Source: Cupriavidus respiraculi (GTDB lineage Bacteria > Pseudomonadota > Gammaproteobacteria > Burkholderiales > Burkholderiaceae). From it: 64,000 nt of DNA. The stretch covers positions 992,001-1,056,000 of the forward strand of contig NZ_CAJZAH010000001.1 in NCBI RefSeq assembly GCF_914271545.1, given 5' to 3'. Below the pieces are notes generated by a model. The model did no database searches, was not told where the DNA came from, and saw only the letters and a program-made list of their open reading frames with translations. Positions 35,717-44,707 of this stretch are shown here, piece by piece; within the stretch, counting starts at the first letter, position 1; each line of letters begins with the position of its first letter. The translations under genes were made by a program, and so were the position numbers.

Positions 35717-36886
35717 ATGGATCGTCGCTTACTCATGCTTGCCATCGGCATGTTCGCCATCGGCACGGACAACTTCGTCGTCGCGGGCATTCTTCCCGGC
35801 GTGGCCGCATCCCTGCACACCACGCCAAGCCTTGCCGGCCAGATGGTCACCGTCTACGCCCTGTCCTACGCGCTGATGGCGCCGGTGATGGCGGCGCTGA
35901 CGGGCGGCTGGCCCCGCAAGCCGCTGCTGGTGTCCGCGCTCGCGGTCTTCGTCGTCGGCAATATCGTCACCGCGCTGGCCACCGACCTGAACACCGTGCT
36001 GCTCAGCCGCGCGGTGGCGGGCCTGGGAGCCGCGATGTTCACGCCCACCGCGCTGGGCGTGGCCGCCCTGCTGGCCGATCCGGCCAGGCGGGGCCGCGCG
36101 CTCGCCACCGTCACCGCGGGGCTGGCCGCCGCCACGGCGCTCGGTGCCCCGCTCGGAACCTGGATCGGCGGCTTCGGCGGCTGGCGCACCACGCTGTGGT
36201 TCGTCGCCGCCGTCGGCCTGGTCTCGATGCTTGGCATCTGGGCGCTGCTGCACGCGGTGCCGCAACCGGCGCGGATCACACTGCGGCAGCGGTTGGCGCC
36301 GGTGCGCGACCTGCGCATCGCGCTGACGCTGCTGACTTCGCTGTTCGCGTTCGGCGGCTTCCTGATGGTCTATACCTACGCCGGGCTGGTGCTGTCGCGC
36401 GTAACCGGCGGCGACGAAAGCGTGCTTGCCGGCATGCTGCTGGTGTGGGGCGTGGCCGCGACGGTCGGCAACATGCTGGCCGGCCGTCTGGTGGACCGCT
36501 TCGACAGCCGGCGGGTCATCCAGGTCGCGCTCGGCGTGGCGATCGTCAACTTCGGCGCGCTGCCGTGGACCGCCGCCCATCCCGCCACGGCCGTGGTCGC
36601 GCTGACGATCTGGGGCTTGATCGGATGGGGGCTTCTCGTGCCGCAGCAGCACCGGCTGGTGTCCATCGCACCGGAGGTGGCGCCGCTGCTTCTGGCCCTG
36701 AACAACACCGCTGTCTACGGCGGCCTCGCCTGCTCGGGCGCGCTCGGCGGCCTGGTCCTGCTGTTCCTCGGGCCACAGTACCTGAGCCTTGCCGGCGCCG
36801 GCCTGATCGCCGTCGCCCTGGCGCTCACCACGCTGATCCCGGCCACCGCCGCACAGGCACGCTGGGCGGGCGCTGCCCGCGCATGA
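35717..36886 (+). CDS. MFS transporter, drug-efflux (AraJ-like) type
   Basis: A 389-residue transporter with about twelve membrane segments. The opening LLMLAIGMFAIGTDNFVVAGILPG and the loop RAVAGLGAAMFTPTA are characteristic of AraJ/chloramphenicol-resistance-like exporters (each given in part). It should export a small compound with protons. Directly divergent from the GlxA-type regulator, with an inverted repeat between them. A strong bidirectional terminator follows. Confidence 0.9.
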   Translation: MDRRLLMLAIGMFAIGTDNFVVAGILPGVAASLHTTPSLAGQMVTVYALSYALMAPVMAALTGGWPRKPLLVSALAVFVVGNIVTALATDLNTVLLSRAVAGLGAAMFTPTALGVAALLADPARRGRALATVTAGLAAATALGAPLGTWIGGFGGWRTTLWFVAAVGLVSMLGIWALLHAVPQPARITLRQRLAPVRDLRIALTLLTSLFAFGGFLMVYTYAGLVLSRVTGGDESVLAGMLLVWGVAATVGNMLAGRLVDRFDSRRVIQVALGVAIVNFGALPWTAAHPATAVVALTIWGLIGWGLLVPQQHRLVSIAPEVAPLLLALNNTAVYGGLACSGALGGLVLLFLGPQYLSLAGAGLIAVALALTTLIPATAAQARWAGAARA

Positions 36887-36917
36887 CGCGCCGGCACACC
36901 GCGCGCTGCCCCAACGC

Positions 36918-36949
36918 AAAAGCCCCGGCAATCGCTTGCCGGGGCTTTT
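36918..36949. terminator. Bidirectional Rho-independent terminator
   Basis: A perfect 14-bp stem (36918-36931 with 36936-36949) with a 4-nt TCGC loop and four A/T on both ends, between the converging MFS exporter and tannase-like genes. It should stop transcription in both directions. Confidence 0.88.
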
Positions 36950-36977
36950 CCATTGCCGCGTTGCCTGCGGCGCGGCC

Positions 36978-38705
36978 CTACTGCGTCGCGCAGGTAAAGC
37001 TCGCCGCCACGTTGATGTCCCCCGTGCCGTTGTACTTCGGCCAGGACGGGTATTCGCACAGCGGCCGCGTGCGGCCGGGCACGCCGATGGTGTCCGCCAC
37101 CGTCTGCGCCGGTGGCGCCGTGCCCCGCTCGACCCAGTTCTCCAGTGCTGTCAGCGAATCCCACGACGCGTTGAACGTGGTGCTCACCGCATGGCCATAG
37201 CCCGGGATCTCGTAATAGCGCATGAAGCTGGCGACGCGGCCGGCGCCCATGGTGGCCTGCACCCGCTCGTAGTACTGCGCCGTGGCGCGGGTACTGACCA
37301 GCGCATCGTGCGAGCCGTGCGCCATCAGGATCTTGCCCCCCTTGTTGGCGAAGGCGGACAGGTCCGCGCGGTTCACGTCCTGGATCGCGGTGAGCTGGCT
37401 GATGCGCGCCTCCCACGGTCCCGGGTTCTGCGGATCCAGGGTCAGCGAGTCGAAATTGGGATCGCGCGTGACGAAGAAGCGCACCCACTGGTCCCAGAAC
37501 ACGCTGAAGTACGGCGCGGTGGCGGGCATCGGGCTGGCCGGCTGCACCAGGTTCCATGCCAGCGAGATCACCGTGGCCTGCGCCGCCTGCGTACCCGCCA
37601 TGCCAAGGTCGGTGCCCCAGACGTTGAAGCCGGGATACTGCGTCTCGCCGCTGCCCAGCGTGTAGTTGAACGTGATGGGCGTGTTGTAGACGTTCAGCGC
37701 CGCGATCTGCGGATCGGAGAGACAGTTGTCGCCCGTGTCGGCGCCGTTCGCGCAGCGCAGCGGCGCGCCGTTGAACTGCGCCGTGGCCGGATTGAAGGTG
37801 GCGTTGCACGCCGGGACGTTGCTGACCACGTTGTCCCGTGCGCCGTCCAGCGTGTCGCAGGCCGCCAGTGAGGCGTCGTACAGCGTCCTGCGCTTGGCCT
37901 GGTTGAGGAAGGCGCCCGGCGCGGCCAGCGCGCGGGTGATGCGGCCAAACTGCAGGTCCAGGCTGGCGGCGTTCCACGCGGGATACAGCACGATGGCGCC
38001 GTCCCAGTCCTGCGGCCAGCGCTGCACCACCGCCAGCGCCTCGCGCCCGCCGGTGGAGCCGCCGGCGAAGTACGCCTTGGTGGGGCCCTTGACGCCATAG
38101 CGGGTCTTGATCAGGTGGAGCGCGGTATCGCGGGTTTTCTTCAGCGCGTCGCCGGAGAAATTGCGCAGCGCCTCGTCGTTGACGCCGAAGGAGCCGTCGC
38201 GGCTGCCGAGCGGGCCGGCCTGGTGGCCGGAATCGCTGGAGAACGTGGCATAGCCGCGGCCGAGCGGCGTGGCCTGGCTCGTCGGGCCGGCCGGCACGTT
38301 GCCCTGCGGCGATGGGATGGAGCCGTTGTAGCCGCCGCCGCCGAACATCATGACCTTGCTGTTCCAGCTCGCGGGCAGGTTGACCTCGAACTTGATCGGT
38401 GGCGCGGCGGGGTCGACCGGACGGATATCGCCGGTGACCTTGCAGTACTCCCCGGTGGCTTGCGCGCCAGTGCCGCCGGCGGGCACCGTGGTGGCGGAGG
38501 TGACCACCGCGCCGTTGGTCGGCAGGCCGATCTCGGCGGCCGCGACGGTGATGCCGCCCAGTTCCGCGCAGCTGCGCGGCTTGCTGAACGGGTCGTCGTC
38601 ATCGTCACCGCCGCAGGCCACCAGCATCATCGTCGCGCCGGCCACCATGGTCAGCAGCATCGCACGGCGCCGCATCGGCGAACCGCAGATTGTTTTCGCT
38701 AGCAC
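36978..38705 (-). CDS. Tannase/feruloyl esterase family lipoprotein
   Basis: A 575-residue protein with a lipoprotein signal (MLLTMVAGATMMLVAC). The mature N-terminus is an Asp-rich linker. The nucleophile elbow GGSTGG, the segment SHDALVS with the catalytic Asp, and GYGHAV with the His mark the tannase/feruloyl esterase family, which cleaves esters of aromatic acids such as ferulate or gallate. A GTG start at 38705 has GGAGAG five bases upstream; an in-frame ATG at 38675 would give 565 residues and still keep the lipobox, so the start is open. It would act at the cell surface or in the periplasm. Confidence 0.87.
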   Translation of the reverse strand: MLAKTICGSPMRRRAMLLTMVAGATMMLVACGGDDDDDPFSKPRSCAELGGITVAAAEIGLPTNGAVVTSATTVPAGGTGAQATGEYCKVTGDIRPVDPAAPPIKFEVNLPASWNSKVMMFGGGGYNGSIPSPQGNVPAGPTSQATPLGRGYATFSSDSGHQAGPLGSRDGSFGVNDEALRNFSGDALKKTRDTALHLIKTRYGVKGPTKAYFAGGSTGGREALAVVQRWPQDWDGAIVLYPAWNAASLDLQFGRITRALAAPGAFLNQAKRRTLYDASLAACDTLDGARDNVVSNVPACNATFNPATAQFNGAPLRCANGADTGDNCLSDPQIAALNVYNTPITFNYTLGSGETQYPGFNVWGTDLGMAGTQAAQATVISLAWNLVQPASPMPATAPYFSVFWDQWVRFFVTRDPNFDSLTLDPQNPGPWEARISQLTAIQDVNRADLSAFANKGGKILMAHGSHDALVSTRATAQYYERVQATMGAGRVASFMRYYEIPGYGHAVSTTFNASWDSLTALENWVERGTAPPAQTVADTIGVPGRTRPLCEYPSWPKYNGTGDINVAASFTCATQ

Positions 38706-38908
38706 GTGTTCTCTCCAGTCTCCGTTGGTGTCGTCGCCGGGATCCACAGACAGCAAGAGCAAAAACCGGCGCAGGCCGTGCTGCCGCTCTGGCGGGCAGC
38801 GAAGGCCACCATATGCCCGCCTGGCGAGACGGTCAATCGGGATTGGGACGGGGGTGCGCCTCCCTTCGCCGGACGCGCGACCGTGGCATGGGTCAGCGAT
38901 CGCTTTCG

Positions 38909-39766
38909 TTACCCCGCCGGGGCGGCCGCCTGCCGGGGCTTGATGACCAACGCCTGCTGCGCGACGCCGATGCGGCCGAGTTCGTCGTGCAGCGTCGAGA
39001 CGGTGAGCCCGATGCCGCTGGGCTGCACCACCGTCGTGGAGTCGACGCCGACCCACTCGCCGCGGGGCGGCCGGTGCAGCGACACCGTCAGGTCCGCGTT
39101 TGCGAACACGAAGCGGTCAAGCGGCACGGCCCAACTGATGCCATTGCCGAAGTCGGCCGCCGCGGCGGCGCGCGCGGCGCCGGACGCGGTCCAGCCGCGC
39201 ACCAGCGGGACCCGCATCCGGAACCATACGGCCGCCCGCCCCGGGGCGGTTGCCGAGCCCGCGGCCACGCGGCTCTCCATCGCGGTGTAGTGGAAGGACG
39301 TCTGCATCGCCATGCCGGGAATGCGCAGCGGCTCGTCGCAAGCATCGGGCGGTGGCAGTTCGGGCGCCATCGGGGTGGGCGACAGATCGAGTTCGCGCTC
39401 GCGGATGAACATGGCAACGCCGCGCACCACCGGCATGCCCTCGTGGAACAAGCAAACCTCGACGCGCCGCACCGATCCGCCCGGCTGCACCGCGGCGCTG
39501 GCGATCAGCGGCGCGATCGGCACCGGCCGCAGGAATTCCAGCGTGAGCCTCGCCATCGCCCAGCCCGGCTCGTCGCCGAGCTGCCGTTCGGCGATGGCCG
39601 TCAACAGCGCGGCCGGCGCGCCGCCGTGCTGCGCGCCCGGATGCCAGGGGCCGCGCGCCAGTGCCGATGGCAGGATGTCGTCGCCGCTGCAGCGGAAGAC
39701 GCTGTCGGCGTCAGCGTCGTTATCGTTATCGTTGCGGGATTCGTTGTCGTTCGGGGACACAGGCAT
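38909..39766 (-). CDS. Acyl-CoA thioesterase family protein (double hot-dog)
   Basis: A 285-residue protein of the TesB-like thioesterase fold. The N-terminal GAQHGGAPAALLTAI and LRPVPIAPL segments and the C-terminal RGEWVGVDSTTVVQPSGIG are typical; Asp in the last segment is in the expected place. Residues 5-30 form an Asp/Asn-rich linker not found in TesB. The ATG at 39766 has GGAGA very close by, and the true start could be a few codons away. It would release free acids from CoA thioesters in the cytoplasm. Divergent from the Bug receptor gene. Confidence 0.78.
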   Translation of the reverse strand: MPVSPNDNESRNDNDNDADADSVFRCSGDDILPSALARGPWHPGAQHGGAPAALLTAIAERQLGDEPGWAMARLTLEFLRPVPIAPLIASAAVQPGGSVRRVEVCLFHEGMPVVRGVAMFIRERELDLSPTPMAPELPPPDACDEPLRIPGMAMQTSFHYTAMESRVAAGSATAPGRAAVWFRMRVPLVRGWTASGAARAAAAADFGNGISWAVPLDRFVFANADLTVSLHRPPRGEWVGVDSTTVVQPSGIGLTVSTLHDELGRIGVAQQALVIKPRQAAAPAG

Positions 39767-39885
39767 TCTCCGTGAGGTATTTCCGGGGGACGTGGGGCTC
39801 GCCAGTCCGGCCCGCCGCATGGTGCACCGCGAAATGCAGGGTGGAAGTTCCGGCCCGGGGTACTGTACACCTGCCGGGCGGATAG

Positions 39886-39898
39886 TTGATTTGATCAA
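39886..39898. promoter_or_regulatory. Inverted repeat upstream of the Bug receptor/sulfatase operon
   Basis: TTGAT-TTG-ATCAA lies in the divergent thioesterase/Bug spacer, 61 bp before the Bug start. The form suits a MarR operator, and a MarR gene ends the same locus at 42659. The same TTGAT/ATCAA half-sites occur at 5822-5868. Confidence 0.45.
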
Positions 39899-39958
39899 TT
39901 ACCCCGGCTGCTCGTACATTGCCAGCGATCCTCAGCAGAAGGATTTCCAGGAGACCCC

Positions 39959-40945
39959 ATGTTTTCGCCATCCCTCGCCCGCGCCGGCGCCCGAGCCGTG
40001 CTCGCCACCGCGTTGGCCATCGCCGTTTCCCACACTACCCCCGCCCTTGCCCAGAAGCTGGAAGGCCCGCTGAAGCTCGTGGTCGGCTACGCGCCGGGCG
40101 GCGCCTCCGACCGCGCCGCGCGCATCGTGGGTCAGGCGCTGCAGGACAAGTACGGCGTCACCGTCATCGTCGAGAACAAGGCCGGCGCGGGCGGACGCCT
40201 CGCCGCGCAGCAGTTGAAGAGCGCGCCCGCGACGGAAAACGCGCTGATGCTGGGCAATCCCGCTGTCATGGTGGTGGCCCCGCTGGTCTTCAAGGACACC
40301 GCCTACGATCCCGAAGCCGACTTCACGCCGGTCTCGCTGGTCACCACCTACGACTTCGCGGTGGTTGCGGGCACGCGCGTGCCCGTGCGCGAGATGACCC
40401 ATCTGGTCGCATGGCTGAAGGCCAATCCGGAGAAGGCGTTCTTCGGCGTGCCCGCCACCGGCAGCCTGCCGCATTTCTTCGCGCTGATGCTGGGCGACCG
40501 CGCGTCGCTGAAATCCGATGTGGTGGGCTACAAGGGCTCCGCCCCGCTCGCCACCGACCTGCTGGGTGGCCAGGTGCCGGTCGGCATCGATACGCTGGAC
40601 ACCGTGCTGCCGTTGCACCAGGGCGGCAAGGTAAAGATCCTCGCGGTCTCGGGCAACACGCGCTCGCCCTTCGCCAAGGACATCCCTACGCTGAAGGAAG
40701 CGGGCATCGATCTGGCCGCCGACGGCTGGAACGCGTTCTTCGCGCCCAGGGCAATGCCTGCCGCCAAGGTCAAGGCCCTGGCCGCCGCGATCCAGTCGGT
40801 GATGGCGGACCCGGCCGTGAAGCAGCGCTTCCTGTCGGCCAACATGCAGCCGGTCTCCACCTCGCAGGACGAGACCGTGCGCGTGCTCAAGGCCTACAAG
40901 GCGCAGTGGCAGCCGGTGGTCAAGCGCAGCGGCTTCCAGCAGTAG
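39959..40945 (+). CDS. Bug-family tripartite tricarboxylate transporter substrate-binding protein
   Basis: A 328-residue periplasmic solute receptor with a signal peptide (ARAVLATALAIAVSHTTPALA, in part). The KLVVGYAPGGASDRAARIVGQ opening and VGYKGSAPLATDLLGGQ segment are Bug hallmarks. AGGAG precedes the ATG. It lies 38 bp upstream of the sulfatase gene on the same strand, so the captured ligand may be a substrate or product of that enzyme. No membrane components of the transporter are present here. Confidence 0.92.
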   Translation: MFSPSLARAGARAVLATALAIAVSHTTPALAQKLEGPLKLVVGYAPGGASDRAARIVGQALQDKYGVTVIVENKAGAGGRLAAQQLKSAPATENALMLGNPAVMVVAPLVFKDTAYDPEADFTPVSLVTTYDFAVVAGTRVPVREMTHLVAWLKANPEKAFFGVPATGSLPHFFALMLGDRASLKSDVVGYKGSAPLATDLLGGQVPVGIDTLDTVLPLHQGGKVKILAVSGNTRSPFAKDIPTLKEAGIDLAADGWNAFFAPRAMPAAKVKALAAAIQSVMADPAVKQRFLSANMQPVSTSQDETVRVLKAYKAQWQPVVKRSGFQQ

Positions 40946-40983
40946 CGCCGCCGCACGGCAACACCTTACGGAGCAAGCAAGCC

Positions 40984-42648
40984 ATGGCGCGCAACATCCT
41001 TTTCATCATGTGCGACCAGTTGCGCTGGGACTATCTGTCCTGCACCGGTCATCCCACCATCCGCACGCCGAATATCGACGCCCTCGCCGCGCGCGGAGTG
41101 CGCTTTTCCCGCGCCTATGCGCAGTCCACCATCTGCGGTTCGTCGCGCATGAGCTTCTACACCGGCCGCTACGTGGACTCGCACGGCGCCGCGTGGAACA
41201 ACTTTCCGCTCAAGGTCGGCGAGATGACCTTGGGCGACTATCTGCGCCCGCTCGGCCGGCGCACGGTGCTGGTCGGCAAGACGCACATGGCGGCGGACAC
41301 CGAAGGCATGGCACGGCTGGGCATCGATCCCGACTCGACCATCGGCACCCGCGTGGCCGAATGCGGGTTCGATCCGTACGAGCGCGACGACGGGCTGCAC
41401 GGCAGCGGCCCCGCAGGCCGCTACGACCCGAGGCCGGTGCGCTACAACGAGTACCTGCGCCAGCTCGGCTACGCCGGCGACGACGGCTGGGACGACTGGG
41501 CCAACGCGGGCGAGGACGAGCACGGCAACCTGCTCTCCGGCTGGCTGCTGCGCAATTCGACCCGCCCCGCGCGCGTGGCCGAGGAGCATTCGGAAACGCC
41601 GTACATGACGCGGCGGGCCATGGAGTTCATCGACGACGCGGGCGACCTGCCGTGGTGCCTGCACCTGTCGTATATCAAGCCGCACTGGCCCTGCATCGCC
41701 CCCGCGCCGTACCACGCCATGTATGGCGCCGCCGACGTGCCACCGCCGGTGCGCAGCGAAGCGGAAAAGGCCGACGCGCATCCGATCTACCAGGCCTTCC
41801 TGCAATCGCGCGTGAGCAAGTCGTTCTCCCGCGACGAAGTGCGCGAGGCGGTGATTCCCGCCTACATGGGCCTGATCACGCAGATCGACGACCAGATCGG
41901 CGTACTGATGGCGCACCTGGAGAAGAAGGGGCTGACCGGCGAGACGATGATCGTGTTCACGTCCGACCATGGCGACTATCTGGGCGACCACTGGATGGGC
42001 GAGAAGGATCTGTTCCACGAGCCGTCGGTCCGGGTGCCGCTGATCGTCGTGGACCCGACCCCCGAGGCGGACGCCGCGCGCGGCTCGGTTTGCGATGCGC
42101 TGGTCGAGGCCATCGATCTGGTGCCGACCTTCGTGCAGGCGTGCGGGGGCACCGCGCAGCCGCACCGGCTCGAAGGGCTCGCCCTGCAGCCGTGGTTGCA
42201 CGGCCAGCGGCCCGAGGCGTGGCGCGAGTACGCGATCAGCGAGTACGACTATTCGTCAACCGGCGCGGCCGTCTCGCTGGGCGTGCGGCCGCTGGACGCG
42301 CGGCTGTTCATGGTGGCCGACCGCCGCTGGAAGTACATCCACGCGCCGGGCTTCCGGCCGATGTTGTTCGATCTGGAAAGCGACCCGGAGGAGCTGCGCG
42401 ACCTCGGCGCGGACCCGGCGCATCGCGAGCAATGCGAGCGCATGTATCAGGCGCTGGCCCGATGGGGCCTGCGCCAGTCGCAGCGCACCGCCATCAGCGA
42501 CGAACGCATCGCCGCCATGCGCGGCGCCTCCGTCCGTAAGGGCATCCTGCTGGGGTTCTGGGACGAAAGCGAGCTGCCGGACGAACTCGTTCACGAGAAA
42601 TGGCGCGGCGCGCGCGCGGCGCTGGCCCGGCGGGGGCCGACAGGCTGA
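40984..42648 (+). CDS. Sulfatase-superfamily hydrolase (phosphonate monoester hydrolase-like) with a CGSSR active-site motif
   Basis: A 554-residue alkaline-phosphatase-superfamily hydrolase. The metal residues Asp11 and Gln12 stand in MCDQLRWD, and the second metal site in SDHGDYLGDH. The formylglycine position reads STICGSSRMSF: Cys51 is kept, but the usual Pro/Ala two residues on is Ser, giving CxSxR. The overall sequence resembles phosphonate monoester hydrolases/arylsulfatases. No signal peptide, so it is cytoplasmic. Preceded by a Bug receptor gene (38-bp gap). It may hydrolyse a sulfate, sulfonate or phosphonate ester. Confidence 0.87.
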   Translation: MARNILFIMCDQLRWDYLSCTGHPTIRTPNIDALAARGVRFSRAYAQSTICGSSRMSFYTGRYVDSHGAAWNNFPLKVGEMTLGDYLRPLGRRTVLVGKTHMAADTEGMARLGIDPDSTIGTRVAECGFDPYERDDGLHGSGPAGRYDPRPVRYNEYLRQLGYAGDDGWDDWANAGEDEHGNLLSGWLLRNSTRPARVAEEHSETPYMTRRAMEFIDDAGDLPWCLHLSYIKPHWPCIAPAPYHAMYGAADVPPPVRSEAEKADAHPIYQAFLQSRVSKSFSRDEVREAVIPAYMGLITQIDDQIGVLMAHLEKKGLTGETMIVFTSDHGDYLGDHWMGEKDLFHEPSVRVPLIVVDPTPEADAARGSVCDALVEAIDLVPTFVQACGGTAQPHRLEGLALQPWLHGQRPEAWREYAISEYDYSSTGAAVSLGVRPLDARLFMVADRRWKYIHAPGFRPMLFDLESDPEELRDLGADPAHREQCERMYQALARWGLRQSQRTAISDERIAAMRGASVRKGILLGFWDESELPDELVHEKWRGARAALARRGPTG

Positions 42649-42658
42649 CGTCGCCTGC

Positions 42659-43243
42659 TTATTCGCCGTCGCGCTCGCCGTCGCCCGGCCCCGGCCACTG
42701 CGGCCGGGCGGCGCTGCCGCGCCATCGGCTCGCGCTGATTTCCGTGGCGAACTCGTGGTTGACCCGCTGGGCCTGCTGCGTCAGGTCGTCCAGCAACTCG
42801 TCCAGCAGCGCCAGCCGCTCGGGCGACAGGCCGGCGACCAGCCGGGCATTGATGGCCGCGATATCGGCGAACAGCGCCCGCTGCAACGTCGTGCCGAGCG
42901 TAGTCAGCTCGACGGTGGCGCGGCGCTGATCGCCCGCCACGCCACGGCGCCGGATCAGGCCCTTGCCCGACATCAGCGTAATGGCGCGCGACACTCGCGC
43001 GCGGTCCAGATGGCATTTGCCGGCCAGTTCCGACGGCGACTGCGGGCCGTGGGCCGCGAGCAGCCCGAGCATGTGCCATTCGCGGCGCGAGACGCCGTAC
43101 TTGCCTTCGCACAGGCGGATCACCGCCGCGCCGCTGGCGGCCATCAGCCGCGCCAGGCGGTAGTTCAGAAGATCGGTGATATCGGCGGGCTGCGCCAGGC
43201 TGCCCTCGCGGGGAGCATTCGCCGCGTTCGGATTGGTGGTCAC
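42659..43243 (-). CDS. MarR-family transcriptional regulator
   Basis: A 194-residue MarR protein. The winged HTH (WHMLGLLAAHGPQSPSELAGKCHLDRARVSRAITLM, in part; wing RRRGVAGDQRRATV) is clear, with helical dimer ends. The GTG at 43243 gives a 40-residue lead before the domain; no Shine-Dalgarno is seen, so the start is not certain. Convergent with the sulfatase gene, 10 bp away, and the likely regulator of the Bug-sulfatase operon via the TTGAT-N3-ATCAA site. Confidence 0.88.
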   Translation of the reverse strand: MTTNPNAANAPREGSLAQPADITDLLNYRLARLMAASGAAVIRLCEGKYGVSRREWHMLGLLAAHGPQSPSELAGKCHLDRARVSRAITLMSGKGLIRRRGVAGDQRRATVELTTLGTTLQRALFADIAAINARLVAGLSPERLALLDELLDDLTQQAQRVNHEFATEISASRWRGSAARPQWPGPGDGERDGE

Positions 43244-43811
43244 GAAAGATGCCGGTGGAACCTGAAAACCGGCATCTTACTGCGGGGCCGCGGCATGGCT
43301 CCGCGCGCGCGGGCCAACACCGCCCCGCCCCTCCCAAGATCGCTGACGGCATGCGACCCGTTCAGGCGCAAGTGGCGCAACTGCTGCGGTGAGGGCCGCC
43401 TGCGCTCCAGGAACGAAGCCGCGCAGTGCGCCATGGGCGCGCGCGGCTTGACCGGGTCGCCGCGATCTGGCATATAGGTCCATCGGCGCCGCCCGGTATC
43501 GAACGCCGCGCCGACTCAGGATTCCCCACCACTCCTCTCCAGCCGATGACCACGCATCCGTCCCACGCAACGCTTCGCGCGCATGCCCCGCATGCCGGCG
43601 AGGCGCGCGTGCACGGCGGACTCGCCCGCGTCTACGGTATCGGCCGGACCCCTGCCCCCGCGCGCACGCCGCGCGTCACCGCCGTGCTTTCCCTCGCCGT
43701 GCGAGGGGTCGCGGACTGAACAGTCCCAAGCCAACCTTCCTCGCACGGCCGCTCCCCCAAGCGGGCGATCCTTCGCCCATCGTTTCCACACGCGACTTTG
43801 GGAGAGTCACC
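43244..43811. other. 568-bp gene-poor region holding a structured leader
   Basis: No convincing gene spans this stretch. Its last 120 bases (43691-43811) form a structured RNA leader listed separately. A 57-codon frame (43546-43719) ends inside the first hairpin and lacks a ribosome-binding site; it could be a leader peptide, but the support is weak. The rest shows nothing notable. Confidence 0.5.
43691..43778 (+). ncRNA. Putative structured mRNA leader with alternative hairpins
   Basis: Hairpin A is CCCTCG/CGAGGG (43691-43696 with 43702-43707). It is incompatible with pairing B, an 11-bp perfect stem of GCCGTGCGAGG (43696-43706) with CCTCGCACGGC (43739-43749). A third hairpin, GGGCGA-TCCT-TCGCCC (43763-43778), follows. 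The first downstream gene starts at 43812, 33 bp later. Exclusive pairings upstream of a gene suggest an attenuator or riboswitch, but no known class is recognised. Confidence 0.5.
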
Positions 43812-43886
43812 ATGCCAGCGATCTATCGCATGACGCTCTGCACGATAGCGGTCATCGCGCTGCTGTACCTGGTCCTGCGCGGCTAA
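43812..43886 (+). CDS. Small membrane protein of 24 residues
   Basis: The frame encodes MPAIYRMTLCTIAV followed by IALLYLVLRG, a single hydrophobic segment with a positive N-terminal flank, enough to span a membrane. GGGAGAG stands five bases before the ATG. It follows the structured leader directly and precedes the GNAT-like gene by 83 bp. No homolog is recognised. The ribosome-binding site and clean membrane-segment composition support it as real. Confidence 0.55.
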   Translation: MPAIYRMTLCTIAVIALLYLVLRG

Positions 43887-43969
43887 CGCGCGGCTCGCAC
43901 CCGGACAGGGGCCGGCGCGCCCCTGCCTTGCGCTCCCACGTCGTCGCGACTGCCTCCGGGAGGTCTCGC

Positions 43970-44662
43970 TTGTCCTTCGCCATTCCTTCGTTCGCCAACC
44001 CACTCGCCTTTGCCCTGCCCTCGCCGCGTCCGCTCGCGCTGCGCATCGACGTGGAACTCGATCAGGTCGAATTCGACCGCGAATTCCAGACCTTGTACGA
44101 CCGCATGCAACGGCGTGGAGACTGCCTGTACGACATGCCGGCGCTCGAACTCGACATGCCAGGCCTGGTGCTGCGCGTGCGCGAGGCGGACGGCGAGTTC
44201 TATGTCTACGTGGAGGACCGCTTGCGGCAACGGCTCGCCGGCTACACGGTCTTCAACCGGCTGATCGAACTGAATCGCCGCGCCGACCGCTATTTCCGTG
44301 CTCCGCATTCGCGCTTCGCGGCGCCCTACCGCCGCCGTGGGCTGGCCACCGCCATCTACCGCTGCGCGCTCGACGCGGGCCTGTGCCTGCTGAGCGGCGC
44401 GCGGCAATCGCCGGCAGCGCATGCGCTGTGGGCATCGCTGTCGGGACAATACCCACGCGGCTACGCCGACCTGGGTGGGTGCGGCGACAAGACGCCGGCC
44501 TACCTGGGAGAGACAGTGCAAGAGGACGTGCTGCAACGCCTCTCCACCCGCATGCTGTTGCTCGGCCGGGGATGGACGATCGACGCGCTGGTCGCTGCGG
44601 CGGCGATGCGTTGCCACGGCCGCGGCGGGCCCACCGCGGGCACGGCCGCGGCGTCGCGCTGA
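43970..44662 (+). CDS. GNAT-like protein with a TTG start
   Basis: A 230-residue protein; GGGAGG stands 6 bases before a TTG at 43970, and no in-frame ATG fits better. Residues 95-160 have a GNAT-like pattern (AAPYRRRGLATAIYRCAL, with the acetyl-CoA RxxGLA loop). The N-terminal 90 residues are not assigned. I infer an N-acetyltransferase of unknown target. It lies downstream of the 24-residue membrane peptide and may belong to the same transcript. Convergent with the efflux operon. Confidence 0.6.
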   Translation: MSFAIPSFANPLAFALPSPRPLALRIDVELDQVEFDREFQTLYDRMQRRGDCLYDMPALELDMPGLVLRVREADGEFYVYVEDRLRQRLAGYTVFNRLIELNRRADRYFRAPHSRFAAPYRRRGLATAIYRCALDAGLCLLSGARQSPAAHALWASLSGQYPRGYADLGGCGDKTPAYLGETVQEDVLQRLSTRMLLLGRGWTIDALVAAAAMRCHGRGGPTAGTAAASR

Positions 44663-44707
44663 TGCGCACGGGGCTCTCGTGCCGAAGTCCGCCGCGGCAA
44701 GAGGGCG

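Noticed and set aside
43546-43719. A 57-codon frame ending inside the structured leader
   Set aside because: It could be a leader peptide, but no Shine-Dalgarno and biased composition make it weak.
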